64,000 nucleotides of DNA from Collinsella sp. AF23-4AC (GTDB lineage Bacteria > Actinomycetota > Coriobacteriia > Coriobacteriales > Coriobacteriaceae): NCBI RefSeq assembly GCF_003462685.1, contig NZ_QRVE01000009.1:17690-81689 (forward strand). The letters are read 5' to 3'. The notes under the pieces are model-generated. The model saw only the letters and a list, made by a program, of their open reading frames with translations, was not told the origin of the DNA and made no database searches. Shown piece by piece: positions 50,841 through 58,111 of this stretch. A program made the translations under genes and the position numbers. Position 1 is the first letter of the stretch. Each line of letters starts with the position of its first letter.

Positions 50841-50870
50841 GCGCCGGCGAAAGCCGGCGCACCTTCTTTC
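50841..50870 (+). terminator. Terminator-like hairpin after thrC
   Basis: GCGCCGGC (50841-50848) and GCCGGCGC (50853-50860) form a perfect stem with a GAAA loop, followed by ACCTTCTTTC. The interrupted T run suggests partial termination. Confidence 0.7.
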
Positions 50871-50906
50871 ATCAGATAACCCCCGGGATGATGACGAACG
50901 CGCACA

Positions 50907-51018
50907 GCGTGCCTGGCTGTTTAGTTCGTCGCGAGTTCCGCACGCAAAGGAAAGCACTTAATGTGCTTTCCGTCTTGCGCAGGACTGTCCGAGCAGCGAA
51001 CTAAACAGCCAGGCACGC
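50907..51018. repeat. Nested palindromic element between thrC and thrB (family 1, diverged)
   Basis: A perfect 22-bp outer stem (50907-50928 with 50997-51018) and a 9-bp inner stem GGAAAGCAC/GTGCTTTCC (50949-50957 with 50963-50971) are separated by 20-25 unpaired bases. On the minus strand these include GTCCTGCGCA and TGCGGAA, close to the family-1 motifs. The right outer arm ends one base before the thrB ribosome-binding site (CAGGAGG), so on the thrB message the structure would sit right next to it. Confidence 0.85.
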
Positions 51019-51031
51019 CAGGAGGACCCAC

Positions 51032-51913
51032 ATGATCAAAATCACCGTCCCAGCAACGAGCGCCAACTTGGGCATCGGCTACGACACCCTCGGCATGGCC
51101 GTCAGCCTCTACTCGCACTTCACCTTCGAGCGCGCCGACAAGCTCACCATCACGGGCTGCCCCGAGGAGTTCCAAAACGAGAATAACCTGGTCTATGTGA
51201 GCTTTGTCGATGCTCTGGCCGCCTGGGGCGAGCCGGCCTTCCCCGTCGCTATCGACATTCAGACCGACGTGCCCGTCGCCCGCGGCTTGGGTTCCAGCTC
51301 CACCTGCGTCGTCGCCGGCATCATGGCTGCCGCCGCGTTGACGGGCCATACCGTCGACCGCGCCGAGCTCGTCCGCCTCGCCACCGAGGTCGAGGGCCAT
51401 CCCGATAACGTCGCCCCCGCTATCCTGGGCGGCGCCGTCTGCTCCTTTACGCCGACCGATTCGCTCCCCCAGTGCCTGCGCTACGAGGTGAGCGATCGCT
51501 TGCGTTTTATTACCGTGATTCCGCCCTACGAGGTACACACGAGCGAGGCGCGCAAGGTCGTGCCGCAGGAGATTCCGCTCTCCACCGCCGTGTGGCAGAT
51601 GGGCCGCATCGCCGGTATGACGCGCGGCTTGGAGACTGGTGACCTGGACCTGATTGCCGCCGCCAATGACGACCGCATTCAGGAGCCCTATCGTCGCCGC
51701 CTGATTCCCGACTACAACGCCGTGCGCGACACCTGCCTTAACGGCGGCGCTAAGACCATCTGGATTAGCGGCTCGGGCTCGACCCTCATGGCTGTGACCG
51801 ACGACACCATCGTGGCAAAGTTCTTGCAGGTCAAGCTGCGCGAGCAGTTCCCTAAGTGTGATACGCATATTCTGACGTGCGACACCGAGGGCGCTCAAAT
51901 CGAGTACCTGTAG
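51032..51913 (+). CDS. thrB: Homoserine kinase
   Basis: The 293-residue GHMP kinase makes O-phosphohomoserine for threonine synthase. PVARGLGSSSTCVVAG (81-96) is the ATP-binding loop, VPATSANLGIGYDTLG the N-terminal motif and ISGSGSTLMAV the third GHMP motif. AGGAGG lies at the ideal distance upstream. Its stop codon is inside the outer left arm of the palindrome at 51907. Confidence 0.96.
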   Translation: MIKITVPATSANLGIGYDTLGMAVSLYSHFTFERADKLTITGCPEEFQNENNLVYVSFVDALAAWGEPAFPVAIDIQTDVPVARGLGSSSTCVVAGIMAAAALTGHTVDRAELVRLATEVEGHPDNVAPAILGGAVCSFTPTDSLPQCLRYEVSDRLRFITVIPPYEVHTSEARKVVPQEIPLSTAVWQMGRIAGMTRGLETGDLDLIAAANDDRIQEPYRRRLIPDYNAVRDTCLNGGAKTIWISGSGSTLMAVTDDTIVAKFLQVKLREQFPKCDTHILTCDTEGAQIEYL

Positions 51914-52093
51914 ACATCCTCCTCATATACCTGTCCGGGACGGTCGGGATGTTCCCTCAAAATCGTCCTCGCGCATGAAGGCCCCTTGTCCTGCTCCTGC
52001 GGAGCGACGGACAAGGGGCCTTCGCGCTGCGGAATGATTTTGAGGGAACATCCCGACCGTCCCTGCGCCTACCTTACTGAGGATGTCTACAGG
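51907..52093. repeat. Nested palindromic element at the thrB 3' end (family 1, best copy)
   Basis: Outer 15-bp stem (51907-51921 with 52079-52093), middle 28-bp perfect stem (51937-51964 with 52036-52063) and inner 15-bp perfect stem (51977-51991 with 52009-52023). Between middle and inner stems are two 12-base unpaired stretches, GTCCTCGCGCAT and GCGCTGCGGAAT. The outer left arm is the end of thrB, stop codon included. No T run follows. Confidence 0.92.
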
Positions 52094-52201
52094 GACCCAC
52101 GCTTTGAAAGGGCGCCGGGCTGATAGTTTGGCTTTTTATTGGTAGGGGCTCTTGCTAGGCTGGAGCACTTCCTAGAGGCGGGCATCGGCTGTGTGCTTGG
52201 T

Positions 52202-52900
52202 TTAGGCGGCGCTGGTTTCTTTGTATTCGAAGACTGGTTCTAGGAGGTCTTCGATGTTGCAGTGGAGGGCTTTTGCTATGGCTCTTACGCTTGTAACCGA
52301 AGCTTCATTGATGTTTCTCTGGCGCTGCTCGTACATTTGGATTGAGCGGAGTGACACACCCGATTCGTATGCCAGATCTTGTTGGGTTTTCTTGAGCCTC
52401 TTTCTTGCTAACGCAAGTTTGGTTTGCCTGGACGCTTTTTTCGCCATATCGCAGACGAGGCGAGCCACGCGTTCCTCCGAGGCTTCGTGCCAGGGGTAGT
52501 ACAGACTGCGTAGCACATCAAATGGAACGACATGCAGCAAATCTTCGAAAGACTCTCCTAGGCGCCACTGAAGGTATGCCAATATCCAGCCTGTCCAATA
52601 TTCCGGTGTCTTTTCGAATCGGTAGGTTCGATTTGGCATCGGCCTTGATTGATAGCCGGACCTTTCGGCAATGAGCGCGAACAGCTCAACGCCCGATTTT
52701 CCCGACACTACCCATGCGTTGCCGCGTTCGAACTCGCGGGCTACGCCGCTCAGACAAAAGAGTTCAGCAACTTCCGATCCTTCTGCCCCATAATCGTTAA
52801 CGGCATAGTCAAAGCAGTCGCCGAGGTTGTTCATTGCATCCTCAAGGTAGTAGACGGGGTATGTCCTACTCGGCCCACAATCCGTTAACTCTTGGATCAT
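52202..52900 (-). CDS. XRE-type regulator with an unrecognised N-terminal domain
   Basis: The 232-residue protein has its helix-turn-helix at the C terminus (residues ~165-220: LKKTQQDLAYESGVSLRSIQ), preceded by ~150 residues of an unrecognised domain (aromatic-rich EYWTGWILAYLQWRLGESF in the middle). GGGAGGG lies ten bases before the ATG. The gene overlaps the end of a broken small open frame upstream (52866-53039) that begins inside an 18-bp palindrome; the pair resembles an autoregulated two-gene module such as a toxin-antitoxin locus, but neither member is identified. Confidence 0.75.
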   Translation of the reverse strand: MIQELTDCGPSRTYPVYYLEDAMNNLGDCFDYAVNDYGAEGSEVAELFCLSGVAREFERGNAWVVSGKSGVELFALIAERSGYQSRPMPNRTYRFEKTPEYWTGWILAYLQWRLGESFEDLLHVVPFDVLRSLYYPWHEASEERVARLVCDMAKKASRQTKLALARKRLKKTQQDLAYESGVSLRSIQMYEQRQRNINEASVTSVRAIAKALHCNIEDLLEPVFEYKETSAA

Positions 52901-53039
52901 TTAAATCAACCCTCCCTGCCATCAAATCCCTAATGTCGACACCTTCGGAATCGAATCCATTCACAGTGTCCAAGTACTTGCGCCGCGCGTTCTGCTCTCA
53001 CTCGAAACGCCTGGGATAATACTCGGAACCAATTGACAT
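52866..53039 (-). pseudogene. Small gene upstream of the XRE regulator, interrupted by an in-frame TGA
   Basis: Starting at ATG 53039 with GGGGTG just before it, the frame reads MSIGSEYYPRRFE, then TGA at 52998-53000, then continues open for 43 codons (EQNARRKYLDTVNGFD onward, ending WAE) to a TAG at 52866. Both sides have protein-like composition and the second half overlaps the XRE start by 35 bases, as in coupled genes. A single C-to-T change of CGA (Arg) would explain the stop. It could also be re-initiated at GTG 52964 as a 32-residue peptide. I recognise no family. Confidence 0.5.
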
Positions 53040-53080
53040 CACCCCAGTGATAGTTTACCAATAACTATCACTGGGGTGAT
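53038..53080 (-). promoter_or_regulatory. 18-bp perfect palindrome, candidate operator of the XRE module
   Basis: ATCACCCCAGTGATAGTT (53038-53055) and AACTATCACTGGGGTGAT (53063-53080) are perfect inverted repeats seven bases apart. On the minus strand they cover the promoter/start region of the interrupted small gene and end in its ATG. It could also serve as a terminator on the minus strand for the ysxC gene, but no T run follows. Confidence 0.65.
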
Positions 53081-53113
53081 ATAGATGAGAGCTTTTGAGG
53101 GGCTGCAGCCCGA

Positions 53114-53704
53114 TTAGAGGCAGGCCTCGGCGATGCGCTTTTTGAGTTCGTCGATGCCGGTGCCGGTTTGGGAGCTTGTGATGATTACGTTCTCGGCCGG
53201 GACGTTGAGCTGCTTCTTGATGGCCGCTGCCTGACGGGCCTGCTGGGTGCGGCTGAGCTTGTCGGCCTTGGTGAGGCAGACGATAAAGTTGAACTCGTTG
53301 CCCTGTAGGTAGTCAATCATGTCGTGGTCGAGCTTGCTGGGGTCGTGACGAATGTCCACCAGCGAGACGACCAAGTTAAAGCTGCGCTCGGAGTCGAAAA
53401 AGTCGCCGATGAGCTCGGCCCAACGGTCGCGCTCGGCCTTGGAGCGACGGGCGAAACCGTAACCCGGCAGGTCCACGAAATGCACGTCGTCGGCCTCAAA
53501 GAAGTTGATGTTGCTCGTCTTGCCCGGCGTGCTGGAAACCTTGACCAGGTTCTTGCGGCCAAAGAGCTTGTTCATAATCGACGACTTGCCCACGTTGGAG
53601 CGGCCAACAAAGCTCACCTCGGGACAGGTGGACTCGGGGATCTGCGAAACCTTGCCGTAGCTGGCGACGAACTTGGCAAGCTGGTAGTTAATGGAATCGG
53701 CCAT
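53114..53704 (-). CDS. ysxC: Ribosome-biogenesis GTPase YsxC/EngB
   Basis: From ATG 53704 (AAGGAGTG upstream) the 196-residue GTPase has G1 GRSNVGKSS (34-42), the switch TPGKTSNINFFE, G3 DLPGYGFARR and G4 LTKADKLS, the pattern of the EngB/YsxC family that acts in large-subunit assembly. The open frame continues upstream through the mtnN gene by chance. It follows mtnN by 37 bases and is probably co-transcribed with it. Confidence 0.95.
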   Translation of the reverse strand: MADSINYQLAKFVASYGKVSQIPESTCPEVSFVGRSNVGKSSIMNKLFGRKNLVKVSSTPGKTSNINFFEADDVHFVDLPGYGFARRSKAERDRWAELIGDFFDSERSFNLVVSLVDIRHDPSKLDHDMIDYLQGNEFNFIVCLTKADKLSRTQQARQAAAIKKQLNVPAENVIITSSQTGTGIDELKKRIAEACL

Positions 53705-53741
53705 GGACACTCCTTGGTCGTAGGATCTTGCAAAAAACGCG

Positions 53742-54482
53742 CTATTGCGCAGCGGCAATGCGTCGAACGATATCGAGCGTGATATCGCTTGCGGCACGCG
53801 CATACTCGAACAAATCGAACTCGCGGTCGCAAATCGCATCATACGCCTCGTCACAATTATCGCTGATAGCACGCAGCACCAGGCAATCGACACCATTTTT
53901 GGTTGCGACATGGGCAATTGCCGCGCCCTCCATGCCGACACAATCGGCATGCGTCGCCTCGATGGCATCATTGCGCATAGCGGCGCCCGTCACAAAGCGG
54001 TTACCCGTGGCAATCGTGCCGACCAGGAACTGCTTTGCACCCTCGTTCGAAGCGGTCTCATTTGTCGAAGCATCAACAAACCCACGCTCAGCAAGCACAT
54101 CGGCGGCAATATCGACCAGCGCGGGCGTCGAGACAAACTCCTCGAGCCCCGGTGCAGACTCGGCGATAAGCGCGGTATCGGTATCTAGATAGCGCAGGCA
54201 TTTGCCAATGACGACATCGTCGATATGGAGCTTGGGATTCAGGCCACCTGCGATACCAGAAAACACAACTGCCTGTGGAGCATACTTGCTAATGAGGTGC
54301 TGTGTTGCGGCGGAAGCGTTTACCGTGCCCATACCCGCCGTCGTGGCGACAATCGACAGGCCGTCGAGCCCGCCGGTCACAACGTTCAAGCCCGCCTCCT
54401 GTACCATGCAAACGTTGCTCAACTCTTCCTTAATCTGCATGATCTCTTTTTCGAGCGCACCGATAATCGCGATGGTAGCCAT
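53742..54482 (-). CDS. mtnN: 5'-methylthioadenosine/S-adenosylhomocysteine nucleosidase
   Basis: The 246-residue enzyme splits MTA and SAH into adenine and the ribosyl thioether. Glu11 in IIGALEKEI, the GTVNASAATQHLI and FSGIAGGLNP blocks, VGMEGAAIAHVA for ribose binding and the acid Asp in LRAISDNCDE are all present. ATG 54482 (GGGGA upstream) gives the usual start MATIAIIGALE; the four codons before are not needed. It is first in a unit with ysxC. Confidence 0.94.
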   Translation of the reverse strand: MATIAIIGALEKEIMQIKEELSNVCMVQEAGLNVVTGGLDGLSIVATTAGMGTVNASAATQHLISKYAPQAVVFSGIAGGLNPKLHIDDVVIGKCLRYLDTDTALIAESAPGLEEFVSTPALVDIAADVLAERGFVDASTNETASNEGAKQFLVGTIATGNRFVTGAAMRNDAIEATHADCVGMEGAAIAHVATKNGVDCLVLRAISDNCDEAYDAICDREFDLFEYARAASDITLDIVRRIAAAQ

Positions 54483-54560
54483 GCCATTCCCCAAACCTAT
54501 ACGAAATTCTCAACCACGGTATGGTACCAGCATTTTGTTTGACCTCGTCAAACGAACACG

Positions 54561-55658
54561 TTAGGCCAGCGCAGCTCGGGTATCAAAGAATGTCTTAGCA
54601 ATCGCAGCCACCAGCTCGCTCGAGCGATCGCTCCATGGCATCGATGTCATGATACTCATAATGTAGGTGTCGCCATCGACATCGATGAGGCCCGCATCGC
54701 ATGTCGAATAGCAACCATCCTCGCTAATCCAGCCGGCCTTGTTGCGCACCAGGGCTTGGTCGTCCGCAATGCCGTCGCGGATAAAGGACCGGGTCGTAGA
54801 GGCCAGAAGATCCGATAGCCATTGCGACGTCTCGGTATCACGGCTCAAATACTCGCTCATCTCGCGCCACAACTTGGCCGAGGTGCGCGGGCAATAGGTG
54901 GGAAAATCACTCATCGGATCGAGTGCGGTATCGTAATCGATGCCAAGACTGGCAATCCAATCCTCGTAACCGACACGGTCAAACGTCGCGCGTAACGCAA
55001 TAAACGAATCGTTGTCCGAATTAACGATCGCGGCCTCGATCAGGTCGCGCACCGTCTGCCAACCCATGTTGTAGCCACCATAGGTGCCAAGGGAATCATC
55101 GAGTGAAACCTGACCCGTCTCGACCAGAAATTCGCAGATGTACAACGCATAGAGCGCCTTGTAGCTACTCGCGCCGTAAACCTCGACATCGAGGTTATAC
55201 GTCACGCCCTTGCCGCTTGACAGGTCGTAGAACACCACGCCCACATCGCCTAGCTCCTGCGCCCGACTCAGGGCATCCTGGAGCAAGGCAAGGCTCTCAT
55301 CCTCCAAGGTAGGAGTCTTGTTATCCACCAACGAGAAGGCCTGAACGGTATCACCCGAAGGGATATCGTTGAAGTCCGCCTTCGAAAGTCTCGTCTTGAG
55401 ATCTGCCGACGCTTTGGACTTTGAAACCTTCTCGTTTTGCGTCTGTACCGTTGACGCATCTGAGTGTGCCATTCGCTCCGACGCGTAGGTTTTGGCGGTA
55501 ATTCCGAGGATAATAATCGCCAACGTTAGCATCCCAATGGCGGCAATCTTCGTCACGCGGACGCGAGCGTCGGCAAGGCCACGCGAAGATGTGCCCTTCG
55601 TCTCATATCTGCTGCTATGCTGCGGCATATACTCGTCCCGCGATGCGTTATTTCGCAC
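54561..55658 (-). CDS. Membrane-anchored class A beta-lactamase-like serine hydrolase
   Basis: The 365-residue protein has a short cytoplasmic N terminus, one membrane anchor (~37-57) and a ~60-residue linker before a penicillin-recognising fold. The three motifs are SSYK (Ser164, Lys167), SDN (214-216) and KAG (instead of KTG) near residue 318, matching PF13354. The GTG start 55658 has AGGAGA at the ideal distance; ATG 55628 is the alternative. Without an omega-loop motif I can confirm, beta-lactamase activity is uncertain; a wall hydrolase or sensor role is equally likely. Confidence 0.85.
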   Translation of the reverse strand: MRNNASRDEYMPQHSSRYETKGTSSRGLADARVRVTKIAAIGMLTLAIIILGITAKTYASERMAHSDASTVQTQNEKVSKSKASADLKTRLSKADFNDIPSGDTVQAFSLVDNKTPTLEDESLALLQDALSRAQELGDVGVVFYDLSSGKGVTYNLDVEVYGASSYKALYALYICEFLVETGQVSLDDSLGTYGGYNMGWQTVRDLIEAAIVNSDNDSFIALRATFDRVGYEDWIASLGIDYDTALDPMSDFPTYCPRTSAKLWREMSEYLSRDTETSQWLSDLLASTTRSFIRDGIADDQALVRNKAGWISEDGCYSTCDAGLIDVDGDTYIMSIMTSMPWSDRSSELVAAIAKTFFDTRAALA

Positions 55659-55815
55659 GTGGTCTCCTGACTGCTACCGTTCATATACGAGCAGCATAAT
55701 ACCGAGCAGGCATTTCTTTCCAAAGATATTCAGCGGCGTTTAAGGCGTCTTTAAAGAAACCACAAGCGTATTTATCCAAATGGCGCGATTCTGTTGCGCA
55801 TCTCCGCCCAAAACG

Positions 55816-55884
55816 CAGTTGCGGTGGAATAGTTCCTATTTGGGCGGCATAAGCCGAAAAACAAGAACTATTCCACCGCAACTT
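55816..55884. repeat. AAGTTGCGGTG hairpin (family 3, copy 3)
   Basis: CAGTTGCGGTGGAATAGTTC and its mate (55816-55836 with 55864-55884) match the arms of the copies at 37890 and 39136, with an unrelated 27-base loop. Confidence 0.88.
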
Positions 55885-55913
55885 GACGGAGCTCTTTGGC
55901 AATCAACTTGGTG

Positions 55914-55959
55914 CCCAGGGGCACTCATTTAAGTCTGTCCCCAATGAGTGCCTTTGGGG
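55914..55959. repeat. CTGTCCC-core hairpin, GGGCACTCAT stem (family 4)
   Basis: GGGCACTCATT and AATGAGTGCC pair around a loop containing CTGTCCC. The stem differs from the other copies while the core is the same. It lies just beyond the pflA stop codon. Confidence 0.78.
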
Positions 55960-55974
55960 AGCGAAAATGGCTCG

Positions 55975-56793
55975 CTAGCCGATAGCGTTTTTGAGTTCCG
56001 CGCGACGCTTTTTCATGCCCGTCATGACGGCGTTGCGCAGCTCGGGCATGCGCGCGGTATCCATCTGTGGAACGCCCTCGAGCTTATAGGGAATGCCCAA
56101 TTGCTCGTACTTGACGACGCCCATCGTGTGATACGGCAGCATTTCCAGGCCCACCACGTTGTGCCATGGAGCGATGAGGCGGCCGAGCGCCTCGCACTCC
56201 TCAACCGTATCGGTAATGCCGGGCACCACCACGTGGCGGATAACGACCTTAATCTTGCGACGGGCAAGCTCATCACCAAACGCCAGAATGCGTGCGGGAT
56301 CGCAACCGGTCAGCTTTTTATGCTCAACGGGATCGGCATGCTTGATGTCGAGCAGCACCATGTCGGTCTCGTTGAGAACAGTATCGAACTTCTCGGGATG
56401 GTTGGGGTCAAACGCATAGCCGCAGCTGTCGAGGCAGGTATGCACGCGGCCATCGGGGTTGTTGTGCATTGCACGGAACAGGTCGGCTAAAAACGCGGGC
56501 TGCAAGAGCGGCTCGCCGCCGGACACCGTAATACCGCCGCTGCGGTAAAACTCATGGTTGCTCTGGAACTCGTCCATCAGGTGCTCGACGGTCACCATGG
56601 TGCCGCCGCTAACCGACCAGGTATCGGGGTTGTGGCAATACGCACAGCGCATGGGGCAGCCCTGAACAAACACCACAAAGCGGATGCCGGGTCCATCGAC
56701 CGTTCCCATCGTCTCAATCGAATGTACGCGGCCCAGGGCAAACGCAGAGTCCTCGGGACGAGCGTCCACACCCTCGAGCGTCATCTCAGCCAT
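55975..56793 (-). CDS. pflA: Pyruvate formate-lyase activating enzyme
   Basis: The 272-residue radical SAM protein activates pyruvate formate-lyase by making its glycyl radical. C46, C50 and C53 in CPMRCAYC bind the 4Fe-4S cluster, and ETMGTVDGPGIRFVVFVQG with GGITVSGGEP are the PflA family's flanking motifs. ATG 56793 is chosen by length and spacing; ATG 56814 or 56784 are possible. No pyruvate formate-lyase gene is adjacent, which is unusual because pflA usually follows pflB; the substrate enzyme must be elsewhere. Confidence 0.92.
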   Translation of the reverse strand: MAEMTLEGVDARPEDSAFALGRVHSIETMGTVDGPGIRFVVFVQGCPMRCAYCHNPDTWSVSGGTMVTVEHLMDEFQSNHEFYRSGGITVSGGEPLLQPAFLADLFRAMHNNPDGRVHTCLDSCGYAFDPNHPEKFDTVLNETDMVLLDIKHADPVEHKKLTGCDPARILAFGDELARRKIKVVIRHVVVPGITDTVEECEALGRLIAPWHNVVGLEMLPYHTMGVVKYEQLGIPYKLEGVPQMDTARMPELRNAVMTGMKKRRAELKNAIG

Positions 56794-56979
56794 TCCCGCT
56801 ACCTTGCCTCTCATTGGTTTTAGCTACATAAATGCCAGAATCATTCTAGCCCATACGCATGATGGCGAAACGGTTTAGCGGTCAATTAGGTTGTCCTATT
56901 TGGCCCTACGCAAGAGCGGCGGGAAGGTTATCGCAACCCGCCCGCCGCTGAGGCAATAGAAATCGATAGACGCCAGACC

Positions 56980-57834
56980 TTACGCCTTAAGCGTGAGCAC
57001 CGCACCGAAGGCGGTCGGGCCGCAATGGCTCGAGATGACACCGCCGACCTGAGTCCAGGTAACGTCCTTAAAGCCCAGGTCGTGCGCATAGACTTCCATG
57101 TCGTCGCGCAGCTCCTGGGAAAGGCCTACCGAATACGCCAGGCCAATATGCGAGTAGTCAATCTCGCCCTTCGCAACCATGTGGTCAATAAAGGCGCGGG
57201 CGCACTTGAGCATAGAGCCGCGGAACTTCTTGGTTGCCACGAACTTGCCGCCCGTTACCTCAATGCAGGGCTTAATCTTGAGCAGATGGGCACCGAGGAA
57301 TGCCACGTTGGATAGACGACCGCCCGCCTTAAGGAAGGCTAGGTCGGTAGGAACAAAGCCCAGCAGCACACGGTCCATGACGGAATTCGTAAATGCAAAG
57401 ATTTCGTCGACGGTGGCATCGGGGTGAGCCTCGATGTATTTGGCGGTCTCGACGGCAACAAGCGACTGGCCCACCGAGACAAAACGCGTGTCCATGGAGT
57501 AGACGTAGTCGCGACCCTTGGCGGCAATCTTAGAAGACTGGTGTGAGCAGGTCGTGGCCTCGGAATACGCAAGGTGCAGAATAGTCGCATCGGGCTGCTC
57601 GGCATGGATGCGATCGTACACGTGCGCAAAATCTGCCGGCGCGCAGCCGCTGGTCTTGGGCATCACGCCAAACTCGTTGCAGCGCGAATAAATCTCGAGC
57701 GGATCGATCGAGCCGTCCTCGACGGTCTCGTCACCAATCGTGACATGCATAGGTACGCGCACGATACCGTAGCGTTCGCAGAGCTCTGGCGTCACATCCG
57801 AACCAGATTCAACCACGATTACGTACTTGCCCAT
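56980..57834 (-). CDS. DegV-family fatty-acid-binding protein
   Basis: The 284-residue protein shows the DegV pattern: SGSDVTPELCERYGIVRVP at the start, TSGCAPADF for the lipid carboxylate and a C-terminal domain. DegV/FakB proteins hold a fatty acid for phosphorylation by FakA. ATG 57834 is preferred (GGGATGGG upstream). It is a single gene between pflA and the sucrose regulon; no fakA is visible. Confidence 0.9.
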   Translation of the reverse strand: MGKYVIVVESGSDVTPELCERYGIVRVPMHVTIGDETVEDGSIDPLEIYSRCNEFGVMPKTSGCAPADFAHVYDRIHAEQPDATILHLAYSEATTCSHQSSKIAAKGRDYVYSMDTRFVSVGQSLVAVETAKYIEAHPDATVDEIFAFTNSVMDRVLLGFVPTDLAFLKAGGRLSNVAFLGAHLLKIKPCIEVTGGKFVATKKFRGSMLKCARAFIDHMVAKGEIDYSHIGLAYSVGLSQELRDDMEVYAHDLGFKDVTWTQVGGVISSHCGPTAFGAVLTLKA

Positions 57835-57920
57835 TATCATCACGACCCATCCCGACGTTGGCTTTTTAATATGTGACGCACGTCCACCGTCCTGCTACAC
57901 AACGGCCTCCAAGCGCCAAA

Positions 57921-57959
57921 GAGACGCCGCCCCTTGCACACAACAAAGGACAGCGTCTC
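57921..57959 (-). terminator. Possible terminator of the sucrose operon
   Basis: GAGACGC (57921-57927) and GCGTCTC (57953-57959) pair, extended by a CCTTG/CAAAGG region, followed on the minus strand by CTTTGGCGC. Weak T run. Confidence 0.45.
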
Positions 57960-58111
57960 CCTGGAAAACTCCGTGCTTATCTAGGATTCTACACGGTTTA
58001 CAACAATGTGTTACTTACTCCGCAAACGGTAGCTATACACGATAAACGGTAGTTCGCTGCGGCAACTGCGACACATTCCGCCCGGCAAGTCCAATCGTGC
58101 TCCACGCACGG

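Noticed and set aside
52998..53000. Selenocysteine at the in-frame TGA of the small gene
   Set aside because: No redox-type context and no clear stem-loop directly after the TGA; a point mutation is simpler.
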